From NCBI GenBank assembly GCA_902610175.1, contig CACLUR010000008.1:1-43988 (forward strand): a stretch of 43,988 nucleotides of DNA, in the 5' to 3' direction. The DNA is from an uncultured Alphaproteobacteria bacterium. Lineage in GTDB: Bacteria > Pseudomonadota > Alphaproteobacteria > HIMB59. The notes below the pieces were generated by a model, which saw only the letters and a program-made list of their open reading frames with translations, was not told the origin of the DNA and did not search any database. Shown piece by piece: positions 1 to 8,270 of this stretch (position 1 is its first letter; each line of letters starts with the position of its first letter). The position numbers and the translations under genes are program-made.

Positions 1-450
1 GGCTTCAAAGTATTTAACACAAAATTTGGAAATCTTGGTTGTGGTATATGCTGGGATCAATGGTTTCCTGAATGTGCGAGATCTATGACACTTTCTGGTG
101 CAGATGTTTTATTATATCCCACAGCAATTGGTTCTGAGCCTCAAGACCCTTTATTAGACTCAAAAGATCACTGGCAAAACGTAATGAAAGGTCATGCAGC
201 TGCAAATCAAATTCCAGTCATTGCTTCTAATAGAATTGGCACAGAAAATGAAGGTTCAATATCTGTTACATTTTATGGAAGTTCCTTTATCGCTAATCAT
301 TTGGGTAATATTGAAATTGAAATGGACAAAATAGATGAGGGCTTTGTATCTAAGAATTTCGACTTTTCAGAAATAACAAAATACCGCCAATCTTGGGGAA
401 ATTTTAGAGATCGTAGACCAGATCTATATAAAAAAATTTGTGATTTTTAA
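1..450 (+). CDS. aguB: N-carbamoylputrescine amidase, C-terminal part (partial at window edge)
   Basis: The reading frame is open from base 1, so the start lies outside the window. The visible 149 residues are the C-terminal half of a carbon-nitrogen hydrolase (nitrilase superfamily). The sequence GICWDQWFPE holds the catalytic cysteine (fragment residue 17). Downstream, the blocks YPTAIGSEP, DHWQNVMKGHAAAN and SNRIG are typical of N-carbamoylputrescine amidases, which hydrolyse N-carbamoylputrescine to putrescine, CO2 and ammonia in the agmatine route. The catalytic Glu and Lys of the family triad must lie upstream and cannot be checked. The next gene, 50 bases on, is a polyamine-type binding protein, which supports a polyamine role. 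Another nitrilase-family amidase is possible but less likely. Confidence 0.85.
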   Translation, partial: GFKVFNTKFGNLGCGICWDQWFPECARSMTLSGADVLLYPTAIGSEPQDPLLDSKDHWQNVMKGHAAANQIPVIASNRIGTENEGSISVTFYGSSFIANHLGNIEIEMDKIDEGFVSKNFDFSEITKYRQSWGNFRDRRPDLYKKICDF

Positions 451-487
451 AAAAAATTATCATATTATTCAAATTCTAATTATTTAA

Positions 488-500
488 GAGGAGAGGTAAT
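488..500 (+). promoter_or_regulatory. Strong Shine-Dalgarno site before the binding-protein gene
   Basis: The purine-rich stretch AGAGGAGAGG sits a few bases before the ATG at 501 and complements the CCTCC near the 16S 3' end (32924-32928). Most genes in this window lack such a site, so it points to high translation of the binding protein. Confidence 0.7.
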
Positions 501-1568
501 ATGAATAAATTTTTAACAGCTCTTTTAGTGCTAATACTTCCTATGAGTTTGAGCGCTAAAGAAGAGTTATTTATATACAATTGGTCCGATTACATAGCTG
601 AAGATACAATTGCAAATTTTGAGGAAGAAACTGGTATTGATGTAACATACGATGTATTTGACTCAAACGAAGTTCTAGAGGCTAAGCTTTTAGCTGGAGG
701 AAGTGGTTATGACCTAGTTGTTCCATCAGGCTCCTTTATGGAAAATCAAATTAAAGCTGGAGTTTTTCAAAAACTTGATAAAAGTATGATTCCAAACCTC
801 AAAAATTTAGATCCAAGTGTTTTAGAAAAAACTGATGCTCATGATCCAGGTGGGGAATACTCTGTTAATTACATGTATGGCACAACTGGAATTGGTTACA
901 ATGTTGCTGCCGTCGAGGAAAGAGGTGGAGATGTTGAGTCATGGGACATAATATTTGATGTAGATCAAATTTCTAAATACGAAGATTGTGGTGTGGCTTT
1001 CTTAGATGCACCAAGTGAAATTGTTGAGATTGCATTAAATTATCTTGGCCATGATCCAAATACAGAAAACACTAAAGCTAATCAAGAGGCACTAGAATTA
1101 TTGAATAATATTAGACCTTACATAAAGTATTTTGACTCTTCTCAGTACATTGATGATTTAGCAAATGGTGAGATTTGCTTAGCAATAGGTTGGTCAGGTG
1201 ATGTATTTATAGCAGCATACGAGGAAATCGAAGAAGTCTGGTATTCAATTCCAAATGAAGGAACAGTAATTTGGTTTGATATGATGGGAATTCCAGCAGA
1301 TGCAAAAAACGTAGAAAATGCTCATAAATTTATAGATTATATTTTGAGACCAGAAGTTGTTGCTGAGATTACTAACTATGTGTGGTACTCAAATCCTAAT
1401 CTAGTAGCTAACACAACTGAAGGTTTGATAGATCCTGATATTCTCTCAGACCCAGCTATTTATCCAACAGAAGAGACATTAACTAAACTTTTTGCAGATA
1501 CAGCTGACTCACCTCAAAAGTCTAGGATATCTTCGAGAGTATTTAATAGTTTTAAAGCTTCTCAGTAA
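501..1568 (+). CDS. potF: Polyamine ABC transporter, periplasmic substrate-binding protein (PotD/PotF type)
   Basis: A 355-residue periplasmic binding protein for putrescine or spermidine. Residues 1-19 form a signal peptide (short basic start, Leu/Ile-rich core, S-L-S-A before KEE). The mature start LFIYNWSDYIAEDTI is the hallmark opening of PotD/PotF/SpuD proteins. Later blocks include GYDLVVPSG and a C-terminal HKFIDYILRPEV, both usual for the family. Length matches PotD/PotF (about 350-370). It is the first gene of the importer set with potA, potB and potC, and is separated from them by a strong hairpin. Which polyamine is bound cannot be told from the sequence; potF is used as a family label rather than proof of putrescine preference. 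Confidence 0.88.
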   Translation: MNKFLTALLVLILPMSLSAKEELFIYNWSDYIAEDTIANFEEETGIDVTYDVFDSNEVLEAKLLAGGSGYDLVVPSGSFMENQIKAGVFQKLDKSMIPNLKNLDPSVLEKTDAHDPGGEYSVNYMYGTTGIGYNVAAVEERGGDVESWDIIFDVDQISKYEDCGVAFLDAPSEIVEIALNYLGHDPNTENTKANQEALELLNNIRPYIKYFDSSQYIDDLANGEICLAIGWSGDVFIAAYEEIEEVWYSIPNEGTVIWFDMMGIPADAKNVENAHKFIDYILRPEVVAEITNYVWYSNPNLVANTTEGLIDPDILSDPAIYPTEETLTKLFADTADSPQKSRISSRVFNSFKASQ

Positions 1569-1575
1569 TTTAATT

Positions 1576-1606
1576 AAAGCGCAACTTTTACTAAAGTTGC
1601 GCTTTT
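1576..1606 (+). terminator. Perfect 13-bp hairpin between binding-protein and ATPase genes
   Basis: Bases 1576-1588 pair perfectly with 1593-1605 around a 4-base loop (TACT), and a short T run follows. It lies 8 bases after the potF stop and 14 bases before the potA ATG. It can act as an intrinsic terminator or partial attenuator, or protect the 3' end of the binding-protein mRNA, so that binding protein exceeds membrane components. The A-rich upstream arm means it could also work on the other strand. Confidence 0.75.
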
Positions 1607-1619
1607 CACAATCTTGTTT

Positions 1620-2678
1620 ATGTCTGAACCTTTTTTACAAATCATAGATGTATCAAAAAGGTTTGATAACGTTGTTGCTTTAGACAAAGTTAATCTAAAA
1701 ATAGCAAAATCTGAAATATTCAGTCTCCTAGGATCTTCAGGATGCGGTAAGTCAACACTTTTGAGAATTATAGCAGGTTTCGAGAAGCCTGATGAAGGAA
1801 GAATTCTACTTGAGGGAAAGGATATCACGAAACTTCCACCATATGTAAGACCACTAAATATTATGTTCCAAAATTACGCTTTATTTCCGCATTTAAATGT
1901 CACTAATAATATCCAGTTTGGATTAAAAGAGGAAAAAATTTCTAAAGAAGAAATCAATCATCGTGTTGGTGAAATTTTAAATTTATTAGAGCTGAATGGT
2001 TTAGAGAAAAGAAAAATCAATGAGATATCTGGCGGTCAACAACAGCGTGTAGCGTTAGCAAGATGTTTAGTCAAAAAACCAAAATTACTTTTACTGGATG
2101 AACCACTTGCTGCTTTAGATAAACAGCTGAGAGTACAAACACAGTTTGAGTTAGTTAATCTACAATATAAGTTAGGTATCACTTTTATTATTGTTACTCA
2201 TGATCAAGAGGAAGCAATGTCATTATCAGATAGAATGGCAATTATGAAAAATGGAGAAATTCTCCAAGTCGGTAATCCTGTTGAGATATATGAAAAACCG
2301 AAGGACAAATACATAGCCAATTTTATAGGCACAGCCAATATCTTTAATGTTATTAATGAAGATAATCAGATCATCATTAAAGAATTAAATTATGAAGTTA
2401 AAAATATTAACAATAAAGAAAATTATGTTAAATGTTTAATTAGGCCTGAAAAAATTTCTGTTAAAAAATTAGAAAATCCATCTGATAATTTAAATATTGG
2501 TGTAGTTAAAGAAGTAGCTTATTTAGGGAGCTATACTAAGTATTTAATTGATGTTAATGGATTTGAATTTTATTCTTTTATGCAAAATAGTTTAGTTTCA
2601 GATAACCTTCAAATAAGATGGGATGATAAAGTTCAGATAAGTTTTAACGAAACATCAATATATTTCTTTAATGATTAA
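1620..2678 (+). CDS. potA: Polyamine ABC transporter ATPase
   Basis: This 352-residue protein is the nucleotide-binding subunit of the importer and hydrolyses ATP at the inner membrane. Visible motifs in order: Walker A GSSGCGKST (about residue 40), Q-loop FQNYALFPHL, signature SGGQQQRVALARC, Walker B LLLLDEPLAALD, and H-loop IVTHDQEEA. The last ~110 residues form the regulatory OB-type (TOBE) domain usual in PotA. I chose ATG 1620; an in-frame TTG at 1614 is possible but lies closer to the hairpin. No Shine-Dalgarno site is evident. The last 8 bases overlap potB, so the two are translationally linked. Confidence 0.92.
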   Translation: MSEPFLQIIDVSKRFDNVVALDKVNLKIAKSEIFSLLGSSGCGKSTLLRIIAGFEKPDEGRILLEGKDITKLPPYVRPLNIMFQNYALFPHLNVTNNIQFGLKEEKISKEEINHRVGEILNLLELNGLEKRKINEISGGQQQRVALARCLVKKPKLLLLDEPLAALDKQLRVQTQFELVNLQYKLGITFIIVTHDQEEAMSLSDRMAIMKNGEILQVGNPVEIYEKPKDKYIANFIGTANIFNVINEDNQIIIKELNYEVKNINNKENYVKCLIRPEKISVKKLENPSDNLNIGVVKEVAYLGSYTKYLIDVNGFEFYSFMQNSLVSDNLQIRWDDKVQISFNETSIYFFND

Positions 2679-3564
2679 AAATTTAAAAAAACAAAACATC
2701 TGGTTTGTATTCACTCCTTATTTATGGCTCGTTTTGTTTTTTTTTGTTCCATTAGCTTTAATTTTTAAAATATCTATATCTGTGTCTGAATGGGGTATGC
2801 CACCTTATCGTGATCTTTTTTCTTTATCTGAAAATGGATTGGAAATTAATTCAACTCTTGGAAATTATTTATTCATTTTTTCAGACCCCTTCTATATTAG
2901 ATCTTATCTCAATTCACTATCATTAGCTTTTACATCCACGGTATTATGTTTGTTAATCGGTTATCCCATAGCTTTTTACGTTGCAAAATCTAAAACAAGC
3001 ATAAGAAACATACTATTGATAATGCTTATCATACCTTTTTGGAGTTCTTTTCTTCTTAGGGTATATGCATGGAAAGTCTTACTTCAAGGCTCTGGTATTA
3101 TAAATTCAATTCTTATACATATAGGGCTAATTTCTGAACCAATATCTATGTTACACAATCATTATGCTGTAATTTTAGGTGTTGTTTATACTTATCTTCC
3201 ATTTATGATTTTACCGCTTTATGGATATTTGGTTAAATTTGATTTAAATTTGATTGATGCATCTAATGATTTAGGTGCAAAGCCTTTAAACACGTTTGTT
3301 AAAGTAATCTTACCTCTATCTTTACCAGGCATAGTAGCTGGGAGTATGTTGGTTTTTATTCCAGTTGTTGGAGAATATATAATTCCAGAAATGTTAGGTG
3401 GCAGTGATAAGCTTTATTTTGGGAAAATAATTTGGGATGAATTTTTTGTAAATAGAGATTGGCCTATTGCTAGCGCACTTGCTATGTCTGGTATTGTAAT
3501 TCTTGTATTTCCAATAATTATTTTTCAATTAATGTACGCAAAATATAATTTTAGAAATGAATAA
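2671..3564 (+). CDS. potB: Polyamine ABC transporter permease, PotB type
   Basis: A 297-residue inner-membrane permease with about six hydrophobic segments. The cytoplasmic EAA-type loop reads DASNDLGAKPLNTFVKVILPLSLPGI (about residues 196-221, where it docks with PotA). Blocks such as PFWSSFLLRVYAWKVLL and PVVGEYIIPEMLGG are conserved in PotB proteins. It overlaps potA by 8 bases and potC by 8 bases. The first of the two permease positions and the longer N-terminal loop favour PotB over PotC. Confidence 0.9.
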   Translation: MIKNLKKQNIWFVFTPYLWLVLFFFVPLALIFKISISVSEWGMPPYRDLFSLSENGLEINSTLGNYLFIFSDPFYIRSYLNSLSLAFTSTVLCLLIGYPIAFYVAKSKTSIRNILLIMLIIPFWSSFLLRVYAWKVLLQGSGIINSILIHIGLISEPISMLHNHYAVILGVVYTYLPFMILPLYGYLVKFDLNLIDASNDLGAKPLNTFVKVILPLSLPGIVAGSMLVFIPVVGEYIIPEMLGGSDKLYFGKIIWDEFFVNRDWPIASALAMSGIVILVFPIIIFQLMYAKYNFRNE

Positions 3565-4354
3565 ATTATTTTTAAAAATTTTTACCTTAACAATTGGATT
3601 TTCATTTTTATATTTTCCTATTTTAACTCTTATTGCTTATTCTTTTAATGATAATAAAAGAGTTATGGTTTGGAAGGGTTTCTCTTTTAGATGGTATAAG
3701 GAATTATTTCAAAATGAACAAATTTTAGAGGCTTTTTATACTAGTCTAAAAATTGCCTCTCTTTCAGCAACATTTGCAACATTCATGGGTGTAATGATTG
3801 GTTTTTCATTAACTAGAATATCAAAAATTCCAGCGAGGCCTTTTTTTATTTTCTTGAGTTCTTCTCCTTTGGTTATGCCTGAGATAATTCTAGGGCTTTC
3901 TTTGTTGTTATTCTTTATATCATCTAACCATATTATTGGTTTTCCTTCCTCAAAAGGACAACTAACAGTCTTAATATCGCATATAACTTTTTCTGTAGCT
4001 TTTGTTGCGGTCATTATTCAGTCAAGGTTGAGTAGTTACGATAAAAATATAGAAGAGGCTGCTCAGGATTTAGGGACAATTCCAAATATGATTTTTTGGA
4101 AAATAACTGCGCCTGTAATATTACCAGCAATATTATCAGGTTGGTTACTTGCATTTACTCTCTCTTTGGATGATCTTGTCGTTGCTAGTTTTACTACAGG
4201 TCCCGGAGCTAATACTTTGCCAATAGTGGTTTTTTCTAAAGTTAGATTAGGATTGAGTCCAGAAGTTAACGCTCTTTCCGCAATAATAATGCTAATTGTT
4301 ATATTAGCGGCACTTAGTATTTACTTAATTAACAGATCAAACATTAAGAAGTAA
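3557..4354 (+). CDS. potC: Polyamine ABC transporter permease, PotC type
   Basis: A 265-residue inner-membrane permease, partner of PotB. It has about six hydrophobic segments, a WKGFSFRWY block after the first one, an EAA loop starting EEAAQDLGTIP (about residues 169-180), and the strongly conserved LDDLVVASFTTGP near the C-terminus. It overlaps potB by 8 bases. Its last 18 bases overlap the 3' end of the convergent glutamine-synthetase-like gene, so no separate terminator fits between them. Confidence 0.9.
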   Translation: MNKLFLKIFTLTIGFSFLYFPILTLIAYSFNDNKRVMVWKGFSFRWYKELFQNEQILEAFYTSLKIASLSATFATFMGVMIGFSLTRISKIPARPFFIFLSSSPLVMPEIILGLSLLLFFISSNHIIGFPSSKGQLTVLISHITFSVAFVAVIIQSRLSSYDKNIEEAAQDLGTIPNMIFWKITAPVILPAILSGWLLAFTLSLDDLVVASFTTGPGANTLPIVVFSKVRLGLSPEVNALSAIIMLIVILAALSIYLINRSNIKK

Positions 4355-5689
4355 ATATTCTCTTTCCCATGCAGTAATAATTTTATTATAAGCATTTACC
4401 TCTAAGTCTTTGATTGAACAAAATAATTCGATAAATGTTTCACCGAATATCTCTTTTGCTTCCTTAGATCTAGAGAAAGTATCTATTGATTGATAGATGC
4501 TCTCTGTCAAAGAAACATTCACGTTATATGCAGCTTTTTTGGTCTCTGGGGTTGCTTTTAATTTTTTCTTCAAGCCTAAATACCCTGCAGATAATGTTGC
4601 AGCCATAGCTAAGTACGGATTTACATCTGATCCACATAGTCTATTTTCAATTCTCGCCTGGTTAGCAGAGTTAAAATTTGGGACTCTAAAACCACAGGTA
4701 CGGTTTTCAAAACCCCAGTTAAGGTTAAATGGTGTACCTTCCTCCCAAAAACCTCTAAGCCTTTTAAAGGAATTAACGTTAGGTGCAAAAAGAGGTAAAA
4801 AAGCTTTTGAATATTTTTGTAATCCACCTAAATAATTATCAAAATGTTTTGTAGTTTTAAGATTTTTGTCCACAAATATTGGTTTCCCTTTTTTTAAAAT
4901 TGATTGATGTATATGCATAGAGTTTCCCGGAGTATCTTCCATTGGTTTAGCCATAAAAGTTGCATACAAATTATGCTTCAGTGCAGTTTGTCTAAGAGTT
5001 CTTTTAAATAAAAAAACCTGATCAGCCAAGTCAAGTGGATTTCCATGCTTGAAGTTAATTTCCATTTGTGCTGGCCCATCCTCATGATTAATATTCTCTA
5101 CGTCTAATTCTTGAGTCTCACAGTAGTCATACAGATCCTCAAAAATATGATCAAATTCATTAACAGCGTCAATACCGTAAGACTGATTTCCTTTTTCAAT
5201 TCTTCCAGATTGGCCACTTGGTGTTTCTAGAGGATTGTCTGGATCATTGTTTTTCTTAACTAAATAAAATTCAATTTCTGGAGCAATAACTGGTTCAAGG
5301 CCTATTTTTTCATAAAGACCAATTACTTTTTTTAAAATACCTCTTGAGTGGACCTCTATAACATTATCATTGTTATCAACAGCATCACAAATAACCTGCG
5401 CGGTTGGTTCTTCATACCATGGAACAGTTCTAAGAGTATTAAAATCGGGCTTTAATATAAAATCACCATCTGTAGGATTTAGAATCTGATCATCTATTGA
5501 ATAAGTCACATCTCTAGATACTGCCAATTTGAACAGGGCTAAAGGTAATCTTAATCCACCTGACTCAATAGAGCTTAAAAATTTTTTTGTTGGTAGTATT
5601 TTACCCCTTGGTATACCTGAATTATCAGGGATCATACACTCTACCTCTGTTATTTTATTTTTCTTCAACCAATCGACATAATCATTCAT
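4337..5689 (-). CDS. puuA: Glutamine synthetase-family ligase, probable gamma-glutamylputrescine synthetase
   Basis: A 450-residue glutamine synthetase-fold ATP ligase. PuuA joins glutamate to putrescine (or another amine) as the first step of gamma-glutamylated polyamine breakdown. Visible are the N-terminal beta-grasp start (KKNKITEVECMIPDNSGIPRGK), the metal-binding block PEIEFYLV, the ATP/glutamate block HEDGPAQMEINFKHG, and MHIHQSI. Length fits PuuA-type GlnA homologues and is shorter than ammonia-fixing GlnA. The neighbours (polyamine importer, convergent, and PuuB-type oxidase, divergent) support an amine substrate. It could act on another amine such as spermidine. Confidence 0.82.
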   Translation of the reverse strand: MNDYVDWLKKNKITEVECMIPDNSGIPRGKILPTKKFLSSIESGGLRLPLALFKLAVSRDVTYSIDDQILNPTDGDFILKPDFNTLRTVPWYEEPTAQVICDAVDNNDNVIEVHSRGILKKVIGLYEKIGLEPVIAPEIEFYLVKKNNDPDNPLETPSGQSGRIEKGNQSYGIDAVNEFDHIFEDLYDYCETQELDVENINHEDGPAQMEINFKHGNPLDLADQVFLFKRTLRQTALKHNLYATFMAKPMEDTPGNSMHIHQSILKKGKPIFVDKNLKTTKHFDNYLGGLQKYSKAFLPLFAPNVNSFKRLRGFWEEGTPFNLNWGFENRTCGFRVPNFNSANQARIENRLCGSDVNPYLAMAATLSAGYLGLKKKLKATPETKKAAYNVNVSLTESIYQSIDTFSRSKEAKEIFGETFIELFCSIKDLEVNAYNKIITAWEREYLLLNV

Positions 5690-5720
5690 AGCTATAACTA
5701 ACCTTTAAAATTTGATATTT

Positions 5721-7019
5721 ATGTATCTGATGGATTATTCAGATAATTATTACGTAAGAACAAAAGCATTCAGTCTTAATACTAACAAATTAAATGAGAG
5801 CTTACAATGTGATGTTTGTATAATTGGTGCAGGTTTATCAGGAATTTCATCAGCATTATATTTATCTAAATTAAATCCAGATTTAAACATAGTCATATTG
5901 GAGAAAAATAAAGTTGGTTGGGGCGCATCTGGAAGAAATGGTGGGCAATTATTACATGGTTTTTCCTCAGAGAATTACTCTAGCCAAAAACACACTGAAG
6001 AGGAAATTAAGATATTATGGCAATTCACATTAGACGCTGTTAGAGAAGTAAAAAAAAATATCAAAGAATTAAATATACAATGTGACTTAATCGAGGGTTA
6101 TGTTTTAGCCGCAGTAAGTAAATCCCATGATGAGGAGTTAAAAAAATACGTAGACAGGCTTCAAACAAAATTTGATTATGAATCAGTGACGTATCTACCA
6201 AAAAATAGAATGGACCAGTATTTTGATAGCCCTTATTACAAATCTGCAATGTATGACTCAGAGTGTGGTCAAATTCATCCACTTAATTATTGTCTAGGAT
6301 TAGCAAGAGAATTATTAAAAAATCAAAATTGTAAAATATTTGAAGATACAGGAGTAATATCATATGAATCTCAAAAAAAAGTAACAATAAAAACTGAAAA
6401 AAATATAATTGTTAAATCTGATAAATTAATTATCTGCTGTAATGCATATATTGATAATTTGAATAAAAGTTTAAGAAAAAAAATAATGCCTGTTAAAACT
6501 TATGTATCAGCATTTACTGATATTCCAAATACAGAATTGAGTAAATATTTTCGAAAACCTATCACAGTGGGAGATATGTTATTTGTACTAAATTATTTTA
6601 GACTGGATTCTAATAATAATTTAATTTTTGGTGGAGGTGTAAGTTACTCTAATATAGATCCGATAAATTTGGAATTATCTTTAAAAAAAAGCATAAAAAA
6701 GATACTTCCTGGTTTAGAAAAGTTCAAAGCTTGGTGTACTTGGAGTGGGCACGTTGCCATAACTGTAAACAGATTCCCTCATATCGGTAGTATTGATAAT
6801 AATATTTTTTTTGCACAAGGATACTCAGGACATGGTTTAGCAATAACAACTATGGTTGGAAAAATGCTTGCTGAAACAATAACTAATCAGAACAATAATT
6901 TGAGCTTATTTGAAAAGTTTAGACATAAAAACTTTCCTGGTTTTGGTGTAATTGATAAGCCATTATTAGTTTTAGCAATGAGTTATTTTAAATTAAAAGA
7001 TCAATTAAGCCTGAAATAA
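5721..7019 (+). CDS. puuB: FAD-dependent gamma-glutamylputrescine oxidase-like protein
   Basis: A 432-residue flavoprotein of the D-amino-acid oxidase (DAO) family. It has an N-terminal Rossmann motif CIIGAGLSGISSALYL and the block GWGASGRNGGQLLHGF, which is typical of PuuB-like oxidases. The C-terminal FAD motif includes FAQGYSGHGLAITTM. PuuB oxidises gamma-glutamylputrescine to the aldehyde with release of ammonia and peroxide. The start is uncertain: ATG 5721 is used, ATG 5730 gives MDYSDNYY and looks like the family start, and a TTG lies at 5712. Only about 30-40 bases separate it from divergent puuA, so the promoters must overlap. Its last 15 bases overlap the next convergent gene. Confidence 0.8.
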   Translation: MYLMDYSDNYYVRTKAFSLNTNKLNESLQCDVCIIGAGLSGISSALYLSKLNPDLNIVILEKNKVGWGASGRNGGQLLHGFSSENYSSQKHTEEEIKILWQFTLDAVREVKKNIKELNIQCDLIEGYVLAAVSKSHDEELKKYVDRLQTKFDYESVTYLPKNRMDQYFDSPYYKSAMYDSECGQIHPLNYCLGLARELLKNQNCKIFEDTGVISYESQKKVTIKTEKNIIVKSDKLIICCNAYIDNLNKSLRKKIMPVKTYVSAFTDIPNTELSKYFRKPITVGDMLFVLNYFRLDSNNNLIFGGGVSYSNIDPINLELSLKKSIKKILPGLEKFKAWCTWSGHVAITVNRFPHIGSIDNNIFFAQGYSGHGLAITTMVGKMLAETITNQNNNLSLFEKFRHKNFPGFGVIDKPLLVLAMSYFKLKDQLSLK

Positions 7020-8270
7020 CTTATTTTTGCCTAATCTAGAGTTAGGATCTAAGTGTTTTTTTAATTTTTTAATAAAAAGGTAATTTTCACTAGGTTTATA
7101 TTTTTTTAATAGATAATTTTTTTTCAAACCAAGACCGTGTTCTGCTGCCACACTACCTTCACTTTCAATAGTCAAATCATAAATAAAGTTTGAGAGGTAA
7201 GCACAATTCTTTTTTGAATGTGGATGTACTTTAAAATTGCAATGCAAATTACCATCTCCCAAATGCCCAAAAAAATAAGGAGTAAAGATTTTATTATCCT
7301 TTACAAATGTATTTACCTTCTTAATAAAGACAGACCACTTATCAATGGGTAAAGAAATATCAAATTTTTCAGTAAAATTATATTTTATCTGATTATATAC
7401 TAACTCTTCTCTTTTGCTCCATATCCATGATTTCGATTTATCATGTTCTATTTTATTAATTTTAAATTCATTTAAATTAAAGTATTTTTTTAAGTCTTTT
7501 TTGTAATTACCAATAATATTAGATTGTATCTCTATGATTAAATTGAAGTGATGTGTACTTTCATTAAATAAATAAGAGCTAGGTATTGGAAATATTATTT
7601 CAAAACTTGTTAAATTATCGAAGTACTTGTTTCTTAAAAATTTTAGTAATCGAATTGACTTATTTAAACTATTTGTTTGTATTAAATATGTAGAATTGTA
7701 TTTTTTTTTTGGGATTAACTTTAAGCTCGCTCTTGTAATTATTCCAAAAACACCCTCAGAACCACAAAATAACTTCCACAGTTTTGGGCCAAAATTATCT
7801 TTTTTGAGTTTATTTAAAAAATTTAAAATAGTTCCATCACTAAGCACTACTTCAAGGCCATTTATATGATCCTCTATGTTACCATATCTCAAGGTTTGCA
7901 AACCCCCAACATTAGTAGATATATTACCGCCAATTGTACATTTATCACTTGGCGCAATATTAACTGGAAATAAAAGTTTTTTATTATTTGCTGCTTTTTG
8001 AATAGTTTTTAACAATGTTCCGCTTTGAGCTGTTATTATAAAATTATCAGTATCAACCTCTTCAATACGATTCATTTTTTTAAAATCTATTAGGATAGTT
8101 TTTTCAAATTGAGGTTTTGTGCCATCCACTCTATTAGTCTCTCCACCAATAGGTAAAATATGAAATTTATATTTGTTAGAAAATTTAACCAGTTTAGATA
8201 CCTCCAAAGAATTTTTAGGGAAAGCAGTTATTTGGGCACTTTTTCTTATAGTTTTTATTGGAAACTTCAT
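7005..8270 (-). CDS. FAD-linked oxidase (D-2-hydroxyacid / glycolate oxidase GlcD type)
   Basis: A 421-residue flavoprotein of the PCMH-type FAD-binding family. The N-terminal half holds LPIGGETNRVDG and NISTNVGGLQTLRYGN, which bind FAD. The C-terminal half has GHLGDGNLHCNF and AAEHGLGLKKN, motifs that bind metal and substrate carboxylate in D-2-hydroxyglutarate and D-lactate dehydrogenases. It oxidises a 2-hydroxyacid, probably passing electrons to an electron-transfer flavoprotein or quinone. The exact substrate is not clear. It overlaps puuB convergently by 15 bases and the upstream Sua5-type gene by 4 bases, so it is translated with the latter. Confidence 0.8.
   Translation of the reverse strand: MKFPIKTIRKSAQITAFPKNSLEVSKLVKFSNKYKFHILPIGGETNRVDGTKPQFEKTILIDFKKMNRIEEVDTDNFIITAQSGTLLKTIQKAANNKKLLFPVNIAPSDKCTIGGNISTNVGGLQTLRYGNIEDHINGLEVVLSDGTILNFLNKLKKDNFGPKLWKLFCGSEGVFGIITRASLKLIPKKKYNSTYLIQTNSLNKSIRLLKFLRNKYFDNLTSFEIIFPIPSSYLFNESTHHFNLIIEIQSNIIGNYKKDLKKYFNLNEFKINKIEHDKSKSWIWSKREELVYNQIKYNFTEKFDISLPIDKWSVFIKKVNTFVKDNKIFTPYFFGHLGDGNLHCNFKVHPHSKKNCAYLSNFIYDLTIESEGSVAAEHGLGLKKNYLLKKYKPSENYLFIKKLKKHLDPNSRLGKNKLFQA

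Noticed and set aside
1574-1828. Minus-strand frame over the potA start
   Set aside because: It runs antisense to the Walker A region of a clear ATPase and has no independent support.
4497-4835. Plus-strand frame opposite the glutamine synthetase-like gene
   Set aside because: Antisense to well-conserved blocks of the real gene; no domain is visible.
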